From: an uncultured Muribaculaceae bacterium
GTDB lineage: Bacteria > Bacteroidota > Bacteroidia > Bacteroidales > Muribaculaceae
NCBI GenBank assembly: GCA_910588245.1
Contig: CAJUQP010000008.1
Location: 1-64,000, forward strand
Length of the DNA stretch: 64,000 nucleotides
Direction of reading: 5' to 3'
In this document: in pieces, positions 1 through 8,480 of the stretch
Numbering within the stretch: position 1 is the first letter of the stretch
Layout: every line of letters begins with the position of its first letter
Translations under genes and position numbers: made by a program
Notes under the pieces: generated by a model
Database searches by the model: none
Seen by the model: the letters and a program-made list of their open reading frames with translations, nothing else
What the model was told of the DNA's origin: nothing

Positions 1-233
1 CTCTTAAATTTCAATCATTCGAAAATGCACATTTACTTTGTGCGTGAACTATAAACCGGACAATAGTACAAAACCAAGATTCCCTATTGTTCGGTTTAAT
101 AAATTTAATAAAATGCACATTAATTAAAGTTAAAAGTTGAGGTATATCTGTAATATTTTAAGATATTTCCAATCTTGTTAATGAAGCCCCCATAAAAGCA
201 GGGGGAAATGTAAACGATTTTAAATTCTATGAG
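1..233. other. Leader region with hairpin and flanking direct repeats
   Basis: No gene is seen. A hairpin pairs 53-66 with 84-97 (14 bp, one G-T pair) and may terminate a gene left of the window. A 12-nt direct repeat, AAAATGCACATT, lies on each side at 22-33 and 110-121. The stretch 120-233 is AT-rich and presumably carries the promoter of the following operon, but no clear TAnnTTTG box was found. Confidence 0.4.
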
Positions 234-650
234 ATGAAAAAGATTTTCTTTATGGCTATCGCCCTGATAGCGGCAGCAATGATGGCGGTTTCTTGCTCCG
301 ACAAAAAGGATGATCCGGTATACTCAGTATCCTATCTCACGGGTAACTATGGGAAAGAGTATAAGCTGACAGCCACAGTCAACGGAAAGGACATCGCGGA
401 GACGGGAGCGACCGTCAGCGTCATGGCCCCGGATTATGACAAGGGTGATTTCACAATCAACGGACTCGTGCCGGGGGTCAAAAAGATGGAGATAAAAGAT
501 GTGCCCTTCACTCCAAATCAGGCGACGGGAACCTACGACTTCTCCACATCATCTAAATCCGGAAATACGACCGTCGAAGTCAACGGAAGCATCCGTGTGC
601 TCGAAGGCATGACAATCAACATCACAACCACGCAGGAATCCGGGAAATGA
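234..650 (+). CDS. Small surface lipoprotein, unknown function
   Basis: A 138-residue lipoprotein. Residues 1-20 form a signal peptide and the lipobox A-V-S-C places the lipidated cysteine at 21. It is followed by an acid-rich S-D-K-K-D-D, similar to the lipoprotein export signals that send lipoproteins to the cell surface in Bacteroidetes. The rest is Thr/Val/Gly-rich and looks like an all-beta domain of about 110 residues. I do not recognise the family; a DUF4925/DUF4840-type fold is only a guess. Its stop overlaps the start of the TonB-dependent receptor (ATGATG at 647), so the two are probably translationally coupled and the lipoprotein may be an accessory of the receptor. Confidence 0.75.
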   Translation: MKKIFFMAIALIAAAMMAVSCSDKKDDPVYSVSYLTGNYGKEYKLTATVNGKDIAETGATVSVMAPDYDKGDFTINGLVPGVKKMEIKDVPFTPNQATGTYDFSTSSKSGNTTVEVNGSIRVLEGMTINITTTQESGK

Positions 651-2866
651 TGACGGCGAGATTTGCATCCGCAATGGCCTGCGCGGCTCTGATTGCTGAA
701 GCATGGGGGCAGGAGAACAGCGACACGGTGACCACACGCCTCGACGAGGTGATAGTGACCGAACAACGCAATTTCCTGCAGGACACAAAAATGGGATTCC
801 ATTCCCTGTCTGCCTCAGAGATACTGAGGATGCCTGCGATCTTCGGCGAACCCGACGTGGTGAAGGTGCTCCACGCCCTCCCGGGAGTCTCGGCAGGAAT
901 GGAGGGATTCTCGGGGCTATACGTCAGAGGAGGCGAGAACGACCAGAACCTCTTCCTCCTCGACCGGCTGCCGCTCCACAACGTAAGCCATTTAGGAGGC
1001 ATTTTCTCCACCTTCAACGCCTACTCCCTGCAGAAAGCCGACTTCTACAAGTCGGCTTTCCCCGCATGGATCGGGGGAAAGGTGGCGAGCGTCACCGACA
1101 TGCAGATGCGGCGTCCCGACTTCTTCCATACGCGGGGCACAGTGACCTTAGGCCTGATAAGCGGAAGCGCTTTCGTCACCACCCCGCTCCGCAAGGGAAA
1201 GACCGCACTGGCTGCCTCCCTGCGCCGCACGTGGCTCGATGCGGTAACGGCCCCGGCCCTCGCCATCATCAACGCCTCGAAAAAAGGGGACGGGGAAAAG
1301 ACTATCGGAGGATACTCATTCACCGACGCTTCACTGCGACTCGACCATATATGGCGCTCCGGACTCACCTCTACCCTGACGGCATTCATCGCCCACGACA
1401 GCTTCCGAATAGGCGAACAACGATTCGCGACAGACAATGACGACACCGATGACGCCGACGTATACAACAGAAAAGACGTGACGCGGCTCAAATGGACCAC
1501 CTACGGAGCCATCGCATCGCTTTCCGCAGCTGTAGGGAAAGGGTCTCTCTCCACCGACCTGTACCTGACCGGCTCATCCTCTCGTCAAAGCGAGACCATA
1601 GACTTCACCAACAGCGATGTCGATGAACATTCCACCACATCCAACTTCAACTCCATAACAGAGACAGGGCTTAACGAGGCATGGGGCACACCGATGTCGG
1701 AGGTGCTGGGCCTGAATGTCGGCATGTCGCAGATATTGAGGCGCTACAACCCCGACCGACGGGAGTTGATAAGGTTAGACAAAAACGAGGCCACACTCTC
1801 TTCCGCAGGTCGCCCCGACAGGGTGAACGCCGCCGAACTTTCCGCATACGGGGAACTGGAATGGACTCCGTCACTGCCATTCTCCCTTACTGCCGGACTG
1901 CGGATGCAGTCATATCTCTGCCGGGGGAGGTCGCGCGTCTTGTGGGAGCCCAGGGCCGCGCTTCAGATATCGCTGTCGGAGAACGCGAGCCTGAAACTGG
2001 GCTATTCGCGCTCGTCGCAGTTCATGCAGCAGGTGTCGTCAAACTATATCTCACTCCCTACCGATTCCTGGCTTCCGACCGGGTCTATCTCCAACCCCCT
2101 TACCGCCGATCTTTTCTCCGCAGGAGCATATGCCCTGACAAGAAGCGGACTCCGGCTGTCGGGTGAGATATGGTATAAAAGGATGGAAGGCCTGGCGGAA
2201 TTCCGCGAAGGGGTGTCGCTGGCCAATCCTGATGTGCCCTGGCAGAAGAAAGTGACGTTCGGACGGGGATGGTCGTATGGAGCCGACCTTACCGCTGAGA
2301 AAGAGTTCGGCGATGTCTCAGTGGCCGTGTCCTACGGATTGCTGTGGAACTGGCGCAAATTCGCCGCGCTCAACGGCGGCCAACGCTTCCCGGCGAAATT
2401 CGACAACCGCCACAAGATCGACATTACCGCCGGATGGAAAATAAAACCGAACATGACCCTCAACGCGCAATGGCAATACATGACCGGCAACCGCACGACG
2501 CTTGCCCTATACAATGTCGATGTCCCCGAACAGTTCTTTCCCGGATATCCCACGCCATTGCCGCAGAGACCTGCGTATGGCGACAATATAGGAGCCGACT
2601 ACTACACGGGGCGCAACAATGTGCGTCTGCCGGCTTTCCACAGGCTCAACCTCAGCCTGACAGTGACAGGAAAGCTTAGAAAGGGGCCCAGCTACGAATG
2701 GAATTTCGGCCTATACAACGCCTATTGGCATAAGAACGCATTCTCCGTGAAGAAAGACAATATATTATATGGCGACGGATGGAACGGAGAGGGATGGAAC
2801 CGCAATTTCAAGGTGCTGTCGCTCATCCCGATCCTTCCGTCCGTCTCCTATACTTTAAAGTTTTAG
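647..2866 (+). CDS. TonB-dependent outer-membrane receptor
   Basis: A 739-residue receptor that should import a ligand across the outer membrane using TonB/ExbBD energy. Residues 1-22 look like a signal peptide ending in W-G-Q. A plug domain follows at about 30-160, with the typical 'DEVIVTEQR' start and a Y-V-R-G-G-E-N-D-Q-N segment. The remainder is a 22-strand-type barrel ending in an aromatic C-terminus (S-Y-T-L-K-F). The N-terminal carboxypeptidase-D-like domain common in SusC-type receptors is absent, so this is the smaller class. It is followed by a DUF4249 lipoprotein, a pairing common in Bacteroidetes, rather than by SusD. The substrate is not evident. The start overlaps the upstream lipoprotein gene. 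Confidence 0.92.
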   Translation: MMTARFASAMACAALIAEAWGQENSDTVTTRLDEVIVTEQRNFLQDTKMGFHSLSASEILRMPAIFGEPDVVKVLHALPGVSAGMEGFSGLYVRGGENDQNLFLLDRLPLHNVSHLGGIFSTFNAYSLQKADFYKSAFPAWIGGKVASVTDMQMRRPDFFHTRGTVTLGLISGSAFVTTPLRKGKTALAASLRRTWLDAVTAPALAIINASKKGDGEKTIGGYSFTDASLRLDHIWRSGLTSTLTAFIAHDSFRIGEQRFATDNDDTDDADVYNRKDVTRLKWTTYGAIASLSAAVGKGSLSTDLYLTGSSSRQSETIDFTNSDVDEHSTTSNFNSITETGLNEAWGTPMSEVLGLNVGMSQILRRYNPDRRELIRLDKNEATLSSAGRPDRVNAAELSAYGELEWTPSLPFSLTAGLRMQSYLCRGRSRVLWEPRAALQISLSENASLKLGYSRSSQFMQQVSSNYISLPTDSWLPTGSISNPLTADLFSAGAYALTRSGLRLSGEIWYKRMEGLAEFREGVSLANPDVPWQKKVTFGRGWSYGADLTAEKEFGDVSVAVSYGLLWNWRKFAALNGGQRFPAKFDNRHKIDITAGWKIKPNMTLNAQWQYMTGNRTTLALYNVDVPEQFFPGYPTPLPQRPAYGDNIGADYYTGRNNVRLPAFHRLNLSLTVTGKLRKGPSYEWNFGLYNAYWHKNAFSVKKDNILYGDGWNGEGWNRNFKVLSLIPILPSVSYTLKF

Positions 2867-2900
2867 GGTTGAGAGTTGAGGGTTTAGGGTTGAGAGTAAG
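2867..2900. repeat. GAGAGTTGAGGGTT-type short repeat
   Basis: The receptor-DUF4249 gap is built from imperfect copies of GGTTGAGAGTTGAGGGTT. The same motif recurs at about 15303-15337 between two glycoside hydrolase genes. It looks like intergenic slippage sequence of no known function. Confidence 0.5.
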
Positions 2901-2923
2901 CTTAATTGTTGATTTTGGAATTT

Positions 2924-3895
2924 ATGCATAGATATATAATAGCGGCGGCAGCCATATTCGTGCCCATGCTCACAGGTTGCTACAGCGATATAGACCTCGA
3001 CAGATACAGAGACAAGGATATAGAGGAGAGACTCGTACTCAACAGTATCCTTATGCCTGACTCACTGGTGAGGGTCGTGGCCACACATCCCTACTTCTTC
3101 GCCGACCAGCATCATGACCCCTCCTATGAGAAAGGTCTCGACATGCGGCTGTCGGTCAACGGTGTCGATGCCGGGAATATGACATACGACAATAACCGGC
3201 ACTGCTATCTGGCTGACGTGACGCCCGAAGAGGGGGATGTGGTGGAGATCCGCACCCTCTGGAAGGGAAAGACTGTGGAAGCCCGCGACACAATGCCGCA
3301 AAAAATCAGGATAGAGGATTTCACGGCTACCATCGACGGCCCTTTCACTATCCATCAGCCCGACAGCTGGCTTATAGAATACGATATAACGTTTACCGAC
3401 CCGGCGGAGGAGGAGAATTTCTATTTCCTCTCGTTCGGCGGACGCTTCAAAGGGGAATTCCTTCTCGACGGAGAAAGATTGTATAAGAATGAGTTTGTGT
3501 TTCAGGTGCTCGCTGAGATCATGAACAGCACTGTACCCGGCTGGGAACCATACTCCCTCACCGGTCTCCCCTTCTCCGACAAAGGGATAGAGGGGAAGCG
3601 CCACACTCTCCACGTCGGGGAGATTCTCCCTTTTGTCTGGAATCCCGACGACTATGTCGGCCGGGAGAGGGAGGTGACTCTCTACTCTATCTCACGTGCC
3701 TACTACGATTTCATGCTCTCTCTGCTGGCCAACGACCCTGAGGATGACAGCATCCACGGAAGTTTCCTCGGGTTCGGTCTGCTGGAGCCGGACGGCCTTT
3801 ATTCCAACGTGAATGGGGGCACTGGCATCATCGGCAGCTGCGTGAAGGAGGGAGCGACAGCCCTGATCACACGTAAACGCCCTTCTGCGAAATAA
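2924..3895 (+). CDS. DUF4249 family lipoprotein
   Basis: A 323-residue lipoprotein from the ATG at 2924; the reading frame opens further upstream at a TTG (2906), but the ATG gives a clean signal peptide with lipobox L-T-G-C. The sequence shows the DUF4249 pattern: an early L-V-L-N-S-I-L segment, beta-rich middle, and the late motif pair ending in a conserved Gly-rich C-terminus. DUF4249 proteins are encoded right after small TonB-dependent receptors in Bacteroidetes and are thought to act with them at the outer membrane; the exact role is unknown. It is the last gene of the operon starting at 234, with a terminator at 3998-4040. Confidence 0.85.
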   Translation: MHRYIIAAAAIFVPMLTGCYSDIDLDRYRDKDIEERLVLNSILMPDSLVRVVATHPYFFADQHHDPSYEKGLDMRLSVNGVDAGNMTYDNNRHCYLADVTPEEGDVVEIRTLWKGKTVEARDTMPQKIRIEDFTATIDGPFTIHQPDSWLIEYDITFTDPAEEENFYFLSFGGRFKGEFLLDGERLYKNEFVFQVLAEIMNSTVPGWEPYSLTGLPFSDKGIEGKRHTLHVGEILPFVWNPDDYVGREREVTLYSISRAYYDFMLSLLANDPEDDSIHGSFLGFGLLEPDGLYSNVNGGTGIIGSCVKEGATALITRKRPSAK

Positions 3896-3997
3896 TTCCC
3901 GCTTTAAGCTGATTGATCTGGCAACAGACCCTATTGAGACGCTTTTTGGAGTAAAGTTTTGTTTTAAGATAAAAACACTACTTCTGCAGTGTTGAAT

Positions 3998-4040
3998 CCA
4001 GGTAGCCCCTGACTCGTCAAGCTATCTGGTTTTATTTTAT
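3998..4040 (+). terminator. Rho-independent terminator after DUF4249
   Basis: CCAGGTAGC (3998-4006) pairs with GCTATCTGG (4021-4029) with one G-T pair, followed directly by TTTTATTTTAT. Placement just after the receptor operon supports termination of that transcript. Confidence 0.75.
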
Positions 4041-4087
4041 CAGATCAAAGATAATATTTTTCTGAGGATATTACGCCACTCACCAAA

Positions 4088-4202
4088 AATGTAGGAATTG
4101 TTCCGGATTCAATGTAGGAATTGTGCCGAATTCAATGTAGGTATTGTACCGAAATCAATGTAGGAATTGTACCGAAATCAATGTAGGTATTGTGCCGAGA
4201 TT
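4088..4202. repeat. Five 23-bp tandem repeats upstream of fic
   Basis: Five head-to-tail units of exactly 23 bp start at 4088, 4111, 4134, 4157 and 4180. Each begins AATGTAGG(A/T)ATTGT and continues with (T/G/A)CCG plus a short variable end. A sixth degraded unit may run from 4203. There are no spacers, so this is not CRISPR. Position upstream of the fic promoter suggests protein-binding iterons or a slippage-prone leader. Confidence 0.85.
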
Positions 4203-4216
4203 GATGTAAAAGCTGT

Positions 4217-4242
4217 GAAACTTGCCGATATCGGCAAGTTTC
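4217..4242. promoter_or_regulatory. Perfect 26-bp palindrome, probable operator of fic
   Basis: The half-site GAAACTTGCCGAT (4217-4229) is followed by its exact reverse complement (4230-4242). It covers the -33 region (TTG at 4222-4224) and most of the spacer of the fic promoter, where a bound repressor would block transcription. The Fic protein has its own N-terminal helix-turn-helix-like domain, so autoregulation is plausible. Confidence 0.65.
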
Positions 4243-4252
4243 GCTATTTTTG
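4222..4252 (+). promoter_or_regulatory. Promoter of fic (TTG / TATTTTTG)
   Basis: TTG at 4222-4224 and the -7 box TATTTTTG at 4245-4252 are separated by 20 bp, matching the Bacteroidetes TTG/TAnnTTTG consensus. The start codon is 31 bp downstream of the box. Confidence 0.65.
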
Positions 4253-4283
4253 CGGTATGTTTCAATAAAAATCATGCCGACAG

Positions 4284-5174
4284 ATGGAGTTTGTTTCAGT
4301 TAAGGAATGGGCGGGAAGGAATGGCGTCGCGGAGAGGACGGCCAGGAATTACTGTGCGCAAGGTAAAATAGAAGGAGCCTTCCGCACAGGGAAGACGTGG
4401 AATATACCGGCAGACGCAGAGTTGACAAAGCGGGCTGACAAATCATCGGTTTCTCCGCTACTGTCCGTGCTCAGAGAACAGAAAGCCGGGAAAGCCAAGG
4501 GGGGTATTTACCATCGCATACAGATTGACCTGACATATAACTCAAACCATATGGAAGGGAGCCGGCTGACACACGACCAGACACGCTATATCTTCGAGAC
4601 CAACACAATAGGTCTGTCGGACGGCGCAGTGAATGTGGACGATATAATCGAGACTACGAATCATTTCCGGGCAATCGACTATATCATCGACAATACCGAC
4701 GGCAAACTAACCGAAACATATATCAAACACCTTCATTTCCTGTTGAAATCAGGCACCTCCGATGAGCGCAAGGACTGGTTTAATGTCGGAGACTACAAGC
4801 AGCTCCCGAATGAGGTCGGCGGCAATGACACGACCGAGCCGGAAAATGTACACAAAGAGATCAAGGCTCTCCTGAAAGAATACAATTCCACAAAACGTCC
4901 CTCTTTTGAGGAGATTATCGATTTCCATCAACGGTTTGAGGCAATCCATCCTTTCCAGGACGGCAACGGGCGCGTAGGAAGATTGATAATGTTCCGAGAA
5001 CTGCTCCGTTTCGGTTATGTGCCATTCATCATAACCGACGAGTTGAAAATGTTCTATTACAGAGGCCTGCACCACTGGCCCGGCATCAAGGGCTATCTCC
5101 TCGACACATGCCTGTCGGCACAGGATAATTTCAAGATGCTGCTCCGCAAATTCAGGATAAAATACGCGGACTGA
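4284..5174 (+). CDS. Fic family protein with N-terminal HTH
   Basis: A 296-residue Fic-domain protein, probably an AMP-transferase acting on an unknown cytoplasmic target. Residues 1-45 resemble a MerR/excisionase-type helix-turn-helix ('SVKEWAGRNGVAERTARNY', then W-N-I-P). The inhibitory motif S-x-x-x-E-G is at Ser87-Gly92 (S-N-H-M-E-G), placing it in the class with an N-terminal inhibitory helix that blocks ATP until released. The complete catalytic motif H-P-F-Q-D-G-N-G-R-V-G-R is at 222-233, so activity is expected. It stands alone, with an elaborate upstream region (tandem repeats and palindrome) that suggests tight control, as in toxin-like Fic proteins. No partner antitoxin gene is seen, in line with cis-inhibition. 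Confidence 0.93.
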   Translation: MEFVSVKEWAGRNGVAERTARNYCAQGKIEGAFRTGKTWNIPADAELTKRADKSSVSPLLSVLREQKAGKAKGGIYHRIQIDLTYNSNHMEGSRLTHDQTRYIFETNTIGLSDGAVNVDDIIETTNHFRAIDYIIDNTDGKLTETYIKHLHFLLKSGTSDERKDWFNVGDYKQLPNEVGGNDTTEPENVHKEIKALLKEYNSTKRPSFEEIIDFHQRFEAIHPFQDGNGRVGRLIMFRELLRFGYVPFIITDELKMFYYRGLHHWPGIKGYLLDTCLSAQDNFKMLLRKFRIKYAD

Positions 5175-5239
5175 CAAGGAAAGGCATGCAAAAGGCTTCT
5201 CTTTCACAAACCGATAGGGATAGATTCGGATAATTTCAT

Positions 5240-5247
5240 TAAATTTG
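5240..5247 (+). promoter_or_regulatory. -7 box of SGNH hydrolase gene
   Basis: TAAATTTG, a full match to TAnnTTTG, 27 bp before the ATG at 5275. No good -33 element was found. Confidence 0.5.
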
Positions 5248-5274
5248 CAGAAACGTTTATCAAACACCTAAGCT

Positions 5275-5955
5275 ATGAGAAAATTCCTGTCTTTTATGCT
5301 GCTGATCCTCCTCACGCTCCCTGCCACGGCGCAGGGGCGCAAGAGCGTGTCGGTGCTCGGCGACTCCTATTCCACTTTTGAGGGATACGTGGAGCCATCG
5401 ACCAACGAACTGTGGTATTACGCAAAACCGAAAGCCAGCCAGACCGACGTCAACGACGTCACCCAGACATGGTGGCACCAGTTCATAACCCGCAACGGCT
5501 TCCTGCTTGAGAAAAACAACTCCTACTCCGGAGCCACCGTCTCCACCACAGGCTATCAGGGCAACGACTACTCCGAGCGCTCCTTCATAACCCGCATGAA
5601 GAACATCGGCAGCCCCGACATGATACTCGTGTTCGGAGCCACCAACGACTCCTGGGCCGGATCACCCATCGGCGAATTTGACTGGAACAACGTGGCCGGC
5701 GGCAACATGAAGGAATTCCGACCCGCCCTCGCCTACATGCTCACATACCTTAAAAACCGCCATCCCAACGCCGAGATAATCTACATCATCAACAGCGACC
5801 TCAAACCGGAGATCACCTCATCCGTGGCCGAGGCATGCGACCGCCTCGGCATACGCCACATACAGCTCCACGACATCGACAAGACAGCCGGCCACCCCAA
5901 CAAGAAAGGAATGACCCAGATCGCCGACCAGCTCACGGACTTCATCGCACGCTGA
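5275..5955 (+). CDS. Secreted SGNH/GDSL hydrolase
   Basis: A 226-residue exported esterase-like enzyme. A signal peptide covers about 1-20 (ending A-T-A-Q). Block I is G-D-S-Y-S with the nucleophile Ser31; block III is G-A-T-N-D-S at about 121-126; block V is A-G-H-P-N-K-K-G near the C-terminus, supplying the catalytic His with an Asp just before (D-I-D-K-T-A-G-H). This completes the SGNH set. Such enzymes commonly deacylate sugars or glycans; the substrate cannot be read here. It is monocistronic, with its own -7 box and a perfect hairpin downstream at 5988-6021. Confidence 0.9.
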   Translation: MRKFLSFMLLILLTLPATAQGRKSVSVLGDSYSTFEGYVEPSTNELWYYAKPKASQTDVNDVTQTWWHQFITRNGFLLEKNNSYSGATVSTTGYQGNDYSERSFITRMKNIGSPDMILVFGATNDSWAGSPIGEFDWNNVAGGNMKEFRPALAYMLTYLKNRHPNAEIIYIINSDLKPEITSSVAEACDRLGIRHIQLHDIDKTAGHPNKKGMTQIADQLTDFIAR

Positions 5956-5987
5956 CCGCCGGCAACCACACCGCCGCGCCACATCAT

Positions 5988-6021
5988 AAGGCCGGATGCC
6001 ACTTCTTCAGCATCCGGCCTT
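5988..6021. terminator. Terminator hairpin after SGNH gene
   Basis: AAGGCCGGATGC (5988-5999) pairs perfectly with GCATCCGGCCTT (6010-6021). The downstream T-tract is short (the stem itself ends in TT), so it may need only the stem strength. Confidence 0.65.
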
Positions 6022-6269
6022 AAATACGCAAGTAAAAAGCTCAGGGGGGATCACATAAACCGCTGTCTGCAATTCAGTTTGATCCGGTGCAAATTTAAGA
6101 CATAATTTATGATGCGGCAAACGCCTACGCGCCACTTCTGCAATGAAAGGCCCTTTCCGCGCCACAACGCGACAATATTCACCGCTGAAAGGCTGTTTTT
6201 TATCATCACGCGCGCCACCGGAGCCCGACCCGGCATTTATACCTTCTGGTATTTTTCGAATATTTTGTT

Positions 6270-6277
6270 TAATTTTG
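6270..6277 (+). promoter_or_regulatory. -7 box of the TPR kinase/LytTR operon
   Basis: TAATTTTG, a full TAnnTTTG match, lies about 125 bp before the chosen start at 6401. The -33 element is weak. Confidence 0.45.
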
Positions 6278-6400
6278 CACATGAAACAGATACCGCCCTG
6301 ACGATGACCGTCAATGCCCGCGGATTCTCACCACACGACATCGCGCAAGCATCCACCACATCGCCGGCCACATCAAACCATCTCCGATACCCGACAAGAC

Positions 6401-8440
6401 ATGGAACTTATCAGCCGACATACACTAAGGACAGGCGTCATGGCCATGACGCCTCCCCTCCTCTGCCTTCTTGCGGCCTGCACGGGGAGCTCGCCCGACA
6501 AATCCCCCGCCGACCGTATAAAGGAGACTGTCGACTCCTTCGTCTTCGCCGGAGATCTCGCAAGGGCCGACTCCGCTTTCCGCGTCTCGCTGGCCCAGGC
6601 CCCCGACAGCGATTCATACTACGAGACCCTCGCAATAGGCACCTCACTCGACTACTACAACGCGCGCCTCGACAGCCTCGACGACAAGGCCGGGAGAATA
6701 GAGGCATATGCGGCTGCCAATCCAGGCTCGGAACGGCGCGACAAGGCCCTCTTCAACGCGCTCCAGGCCAAAGCCGCCTCTTTCGTGCAATACCGCTTCG
6801 ACTCCGACTCCTCGATATATTACATGGAAAGGGCTATCGAAGTGGCCGGAGGCATTGAAGACCGCCATCTCCTCCTGCTCGCCTACTCCAACATAGGCGA
6901 CGCCCTCAAGAACGCCGGTCATTTCGACCGGTCGATGGAATATTACATCCGGGGCGTGGCCCTCGCCGACTCTATCGGAGCTGACAGAAACGCCCGCCTG
7001 CCACTCTACATGGGAATGGCCGCCGACTTCACGAGTCTGCGAGACTTCGACAACAGCGCCGTGTGGTGGGACAAGGCCGCGGATATGCGCGACGTGATGA
7101 GCTTCAACGATCTCTTCCAGTATTACAACAACCGCGGCAACGATTACTATTACGGCAAGCAATATGCCAAGGCCCTCGACTCATATCTGGAGCTCGGGAA
7201 GATGCTCGGCGACCGTCCAGAATATGACTGGGAGCGGCATTTCTGCCGGGCCAACCTCTCCGACGTGTATCTGCGGCTCGGCATGCCGGAAAAGGCCGCT
7301 GAACTCATCGACGAGAACCTGCGCTATTTCACGGAGACCCAGCCCAACGACTACGCCGCCACCCACGTCATGACCCAGAAGATCGACTGGCTGATGATGA
7401 CCGGGCAGACAGCCGCCGCTCTCGACATGCTCCGATCCCACCCTCTCGCCCCCGACACGCGTCCCGAACAGCTGTCGCTGCGGCTCGAGCTCGAGAAGAA
7501 GATATATCCCGCCGTGGGCGACTGGCAGCGAGCATTCGAGGCCCAGAACGCCTGGCAGGCTCTCGAGGACTCGATAAGAAACAGCCAGGTGCGCATGAAC
7601 ATCGAGACCATCAGGCGCCAGTATGAGCACGACGCGCAGATGAAGGATCTCCGCACGGCAGCTGAAGAGAAAAACCGCCAGCTATTCTACAGCTACATAA
7701 TAATCATCCTCGCCGTGGTGCTCCTCGCGGCTCTGACGGCCGTGGCGATACTCTCGCGCAGGATGGCCCGCGACCGTGAGGACAAGATGATACGCAAGAT
7801 CATGTCGTTGCGTATGAAAGGGCTGCGCAACCGCCTGACGCCCCATTTCATCTACAATATACTCAACAATGAGCTCGGAACTTCCCACGCCTCCGGAGAA
7901 TCGGGGATATCCCGGCTCGTGCATCTGCTGCGCCAGCAGCAGATCATGGCCGACGAGATAACCGCGACCCTGGCCGAGGAGCTCGATTTCGTCGACAACT
8001 ATGTGGCGCTGCGCGGCGAGACCCAACCCTCAGGAGTAGCCTACACGAAGTCGATAGCCGAAGGCATCGATCCCGGGAAAGTGCTCCTCCCCTCGATGTC
8101 GCTCCAGATATTCGTGGAGAATGCCTTCAAGCACGGCTTCTCCACCCTTCCTCCCGACGCTCCGCGAATCCTGGAGATAAAGGCCGATGAGAGCGACGGC
8201 CGCATATGCCTGACCGTATGCAACAACGCCGCCCAGGGCCACACCTCCCCCTCCGGCGCCGAATCCACCCGTCAGGGGCTGAAAATCATATCCGGCACCC
8301 TCCAGATACTCAACGACAGGAAAGACCGCAAGATCCTCTTCAGTCTCACCGACTGGACTGACAGCCCGACAGGTGCAGGCACCGCGGCCTCGCTCTCCAT
8401 ACCCTGCGGCTTCCCGTTCCCACCCTCTTCCATGAAATAA
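6401..8440 (+). CDS. TPR-containing LytS-type sensor histidine kinase
   Basis: A roughly 679-residue membrane sensor kinase. Start 6401 (M-E-L-I-S-R-H) gives an N-terminal lipoprotein-like signal with L-L-A-A-C; 6440 is a second candidate. The frame opens at 6314, but that extension is rich in His/Pro/Arg and unlikely. TPR-like helices fill about 60-400 and should be periplasmic. One membrane helix follows at about 430-453. The cytoplasmic part has the LytS/YehU-type His box N-R-L-T-P-H-F-I-Y-N (His482) and an ATPase segment with N-A-F-K-H-G. It forms an operon with the LytTR regulator 40 bp downstream, its expected phospho-acceptor. The signal sensed is unknown. Confidence 0.85.
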   Translation: MELISRHTLRTGVMAMTPPLLCLLAACTGSSPDKSPADRIKETVDSFVFAGDLARADSAFRVSLAQAPDSDSYYETLAIGTSLDYYNARLDSLDDKAGRIEAYAAANPGSERRDKALFNALQAKAASFVQYRFDSDSSIYYMERAIEVAGGIEDRHLLLLAYSNIGDALKNAGHFDRSMEYYIRGVALADSIGADRNARLPLYMGMAADFTSLRDFDNSAVWWDKAADMRDVMSFNDLFQYYNNRGNDYYYGKQYAKALDSYLELGKMLGDRPEYDWERHFCRANLSDVYLRLGMPEKAAELIDENLRYFTETQPNDYAATHVMTQKIDWLMMTGQTAAALDMLRSHPLAPDTRPEQLSLRLELEKKIYPAVGDWQRAFEAQNAWQALEDSIRNSQVRMNIETIRRQYEHDAQMKDLRTAAEEKNRQLFYSYIIIILAVVLLAALTAVAILSRRMARDREDKMIRKIMSLRMKGLRNRLTPHFIYNILNNELGTSHASGESGISRLVHLLRQQQIMADEITATLAEELDFVDNYVALRGETQPSGVAYTKSIAEGIDPGKVLLPSMSLQIFVENAFKHGFSTLPPDAPRILEIKADESDGRICLTVCNNAAQGHTSPSGAESTRQGLKIISGTLQILNDRKDRKILFSLTDWTDSPTGAGTAASLSIPCGFPFPPSSMK

Positions 8441-8480
8441 AAACACCATATCACCTCAATACTTAAAAACTGACTTCATT

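Larger units (their letters stand above)
3896..4283. other. Intergenic region: terminator, tandem repeats, operator
   Basis: No gene. It holds a terminator (3998-4040), five 23-bp tandem repeats (4088-4202), a 26-bp palindrome (4217-4242) and a promoter for the Fic gene (4222-4252), each listed separately. Confidence 0.7.
5956..6400. other. Intergenic region before the TPR kinase
   Basis: No gene is supported. It holds the terminator hairpin (5988-6021) and the promoter box of the next operon (6270-6277). Open frames here lack signal, family match and codon pattern. Confidence 0.55.

Noticed and set aside
4088..4202. CRISPR array
   Set aside because: Units are directly adjacent with no spacers, only 23 bp long, and no cas genes are present.
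6109..6858. Frame overlapping the start of the TPR kinase
   Set aside because: Runs out of phase into the kinase gene and has a His/Arg/Pro-rich, non-protein-like composition.
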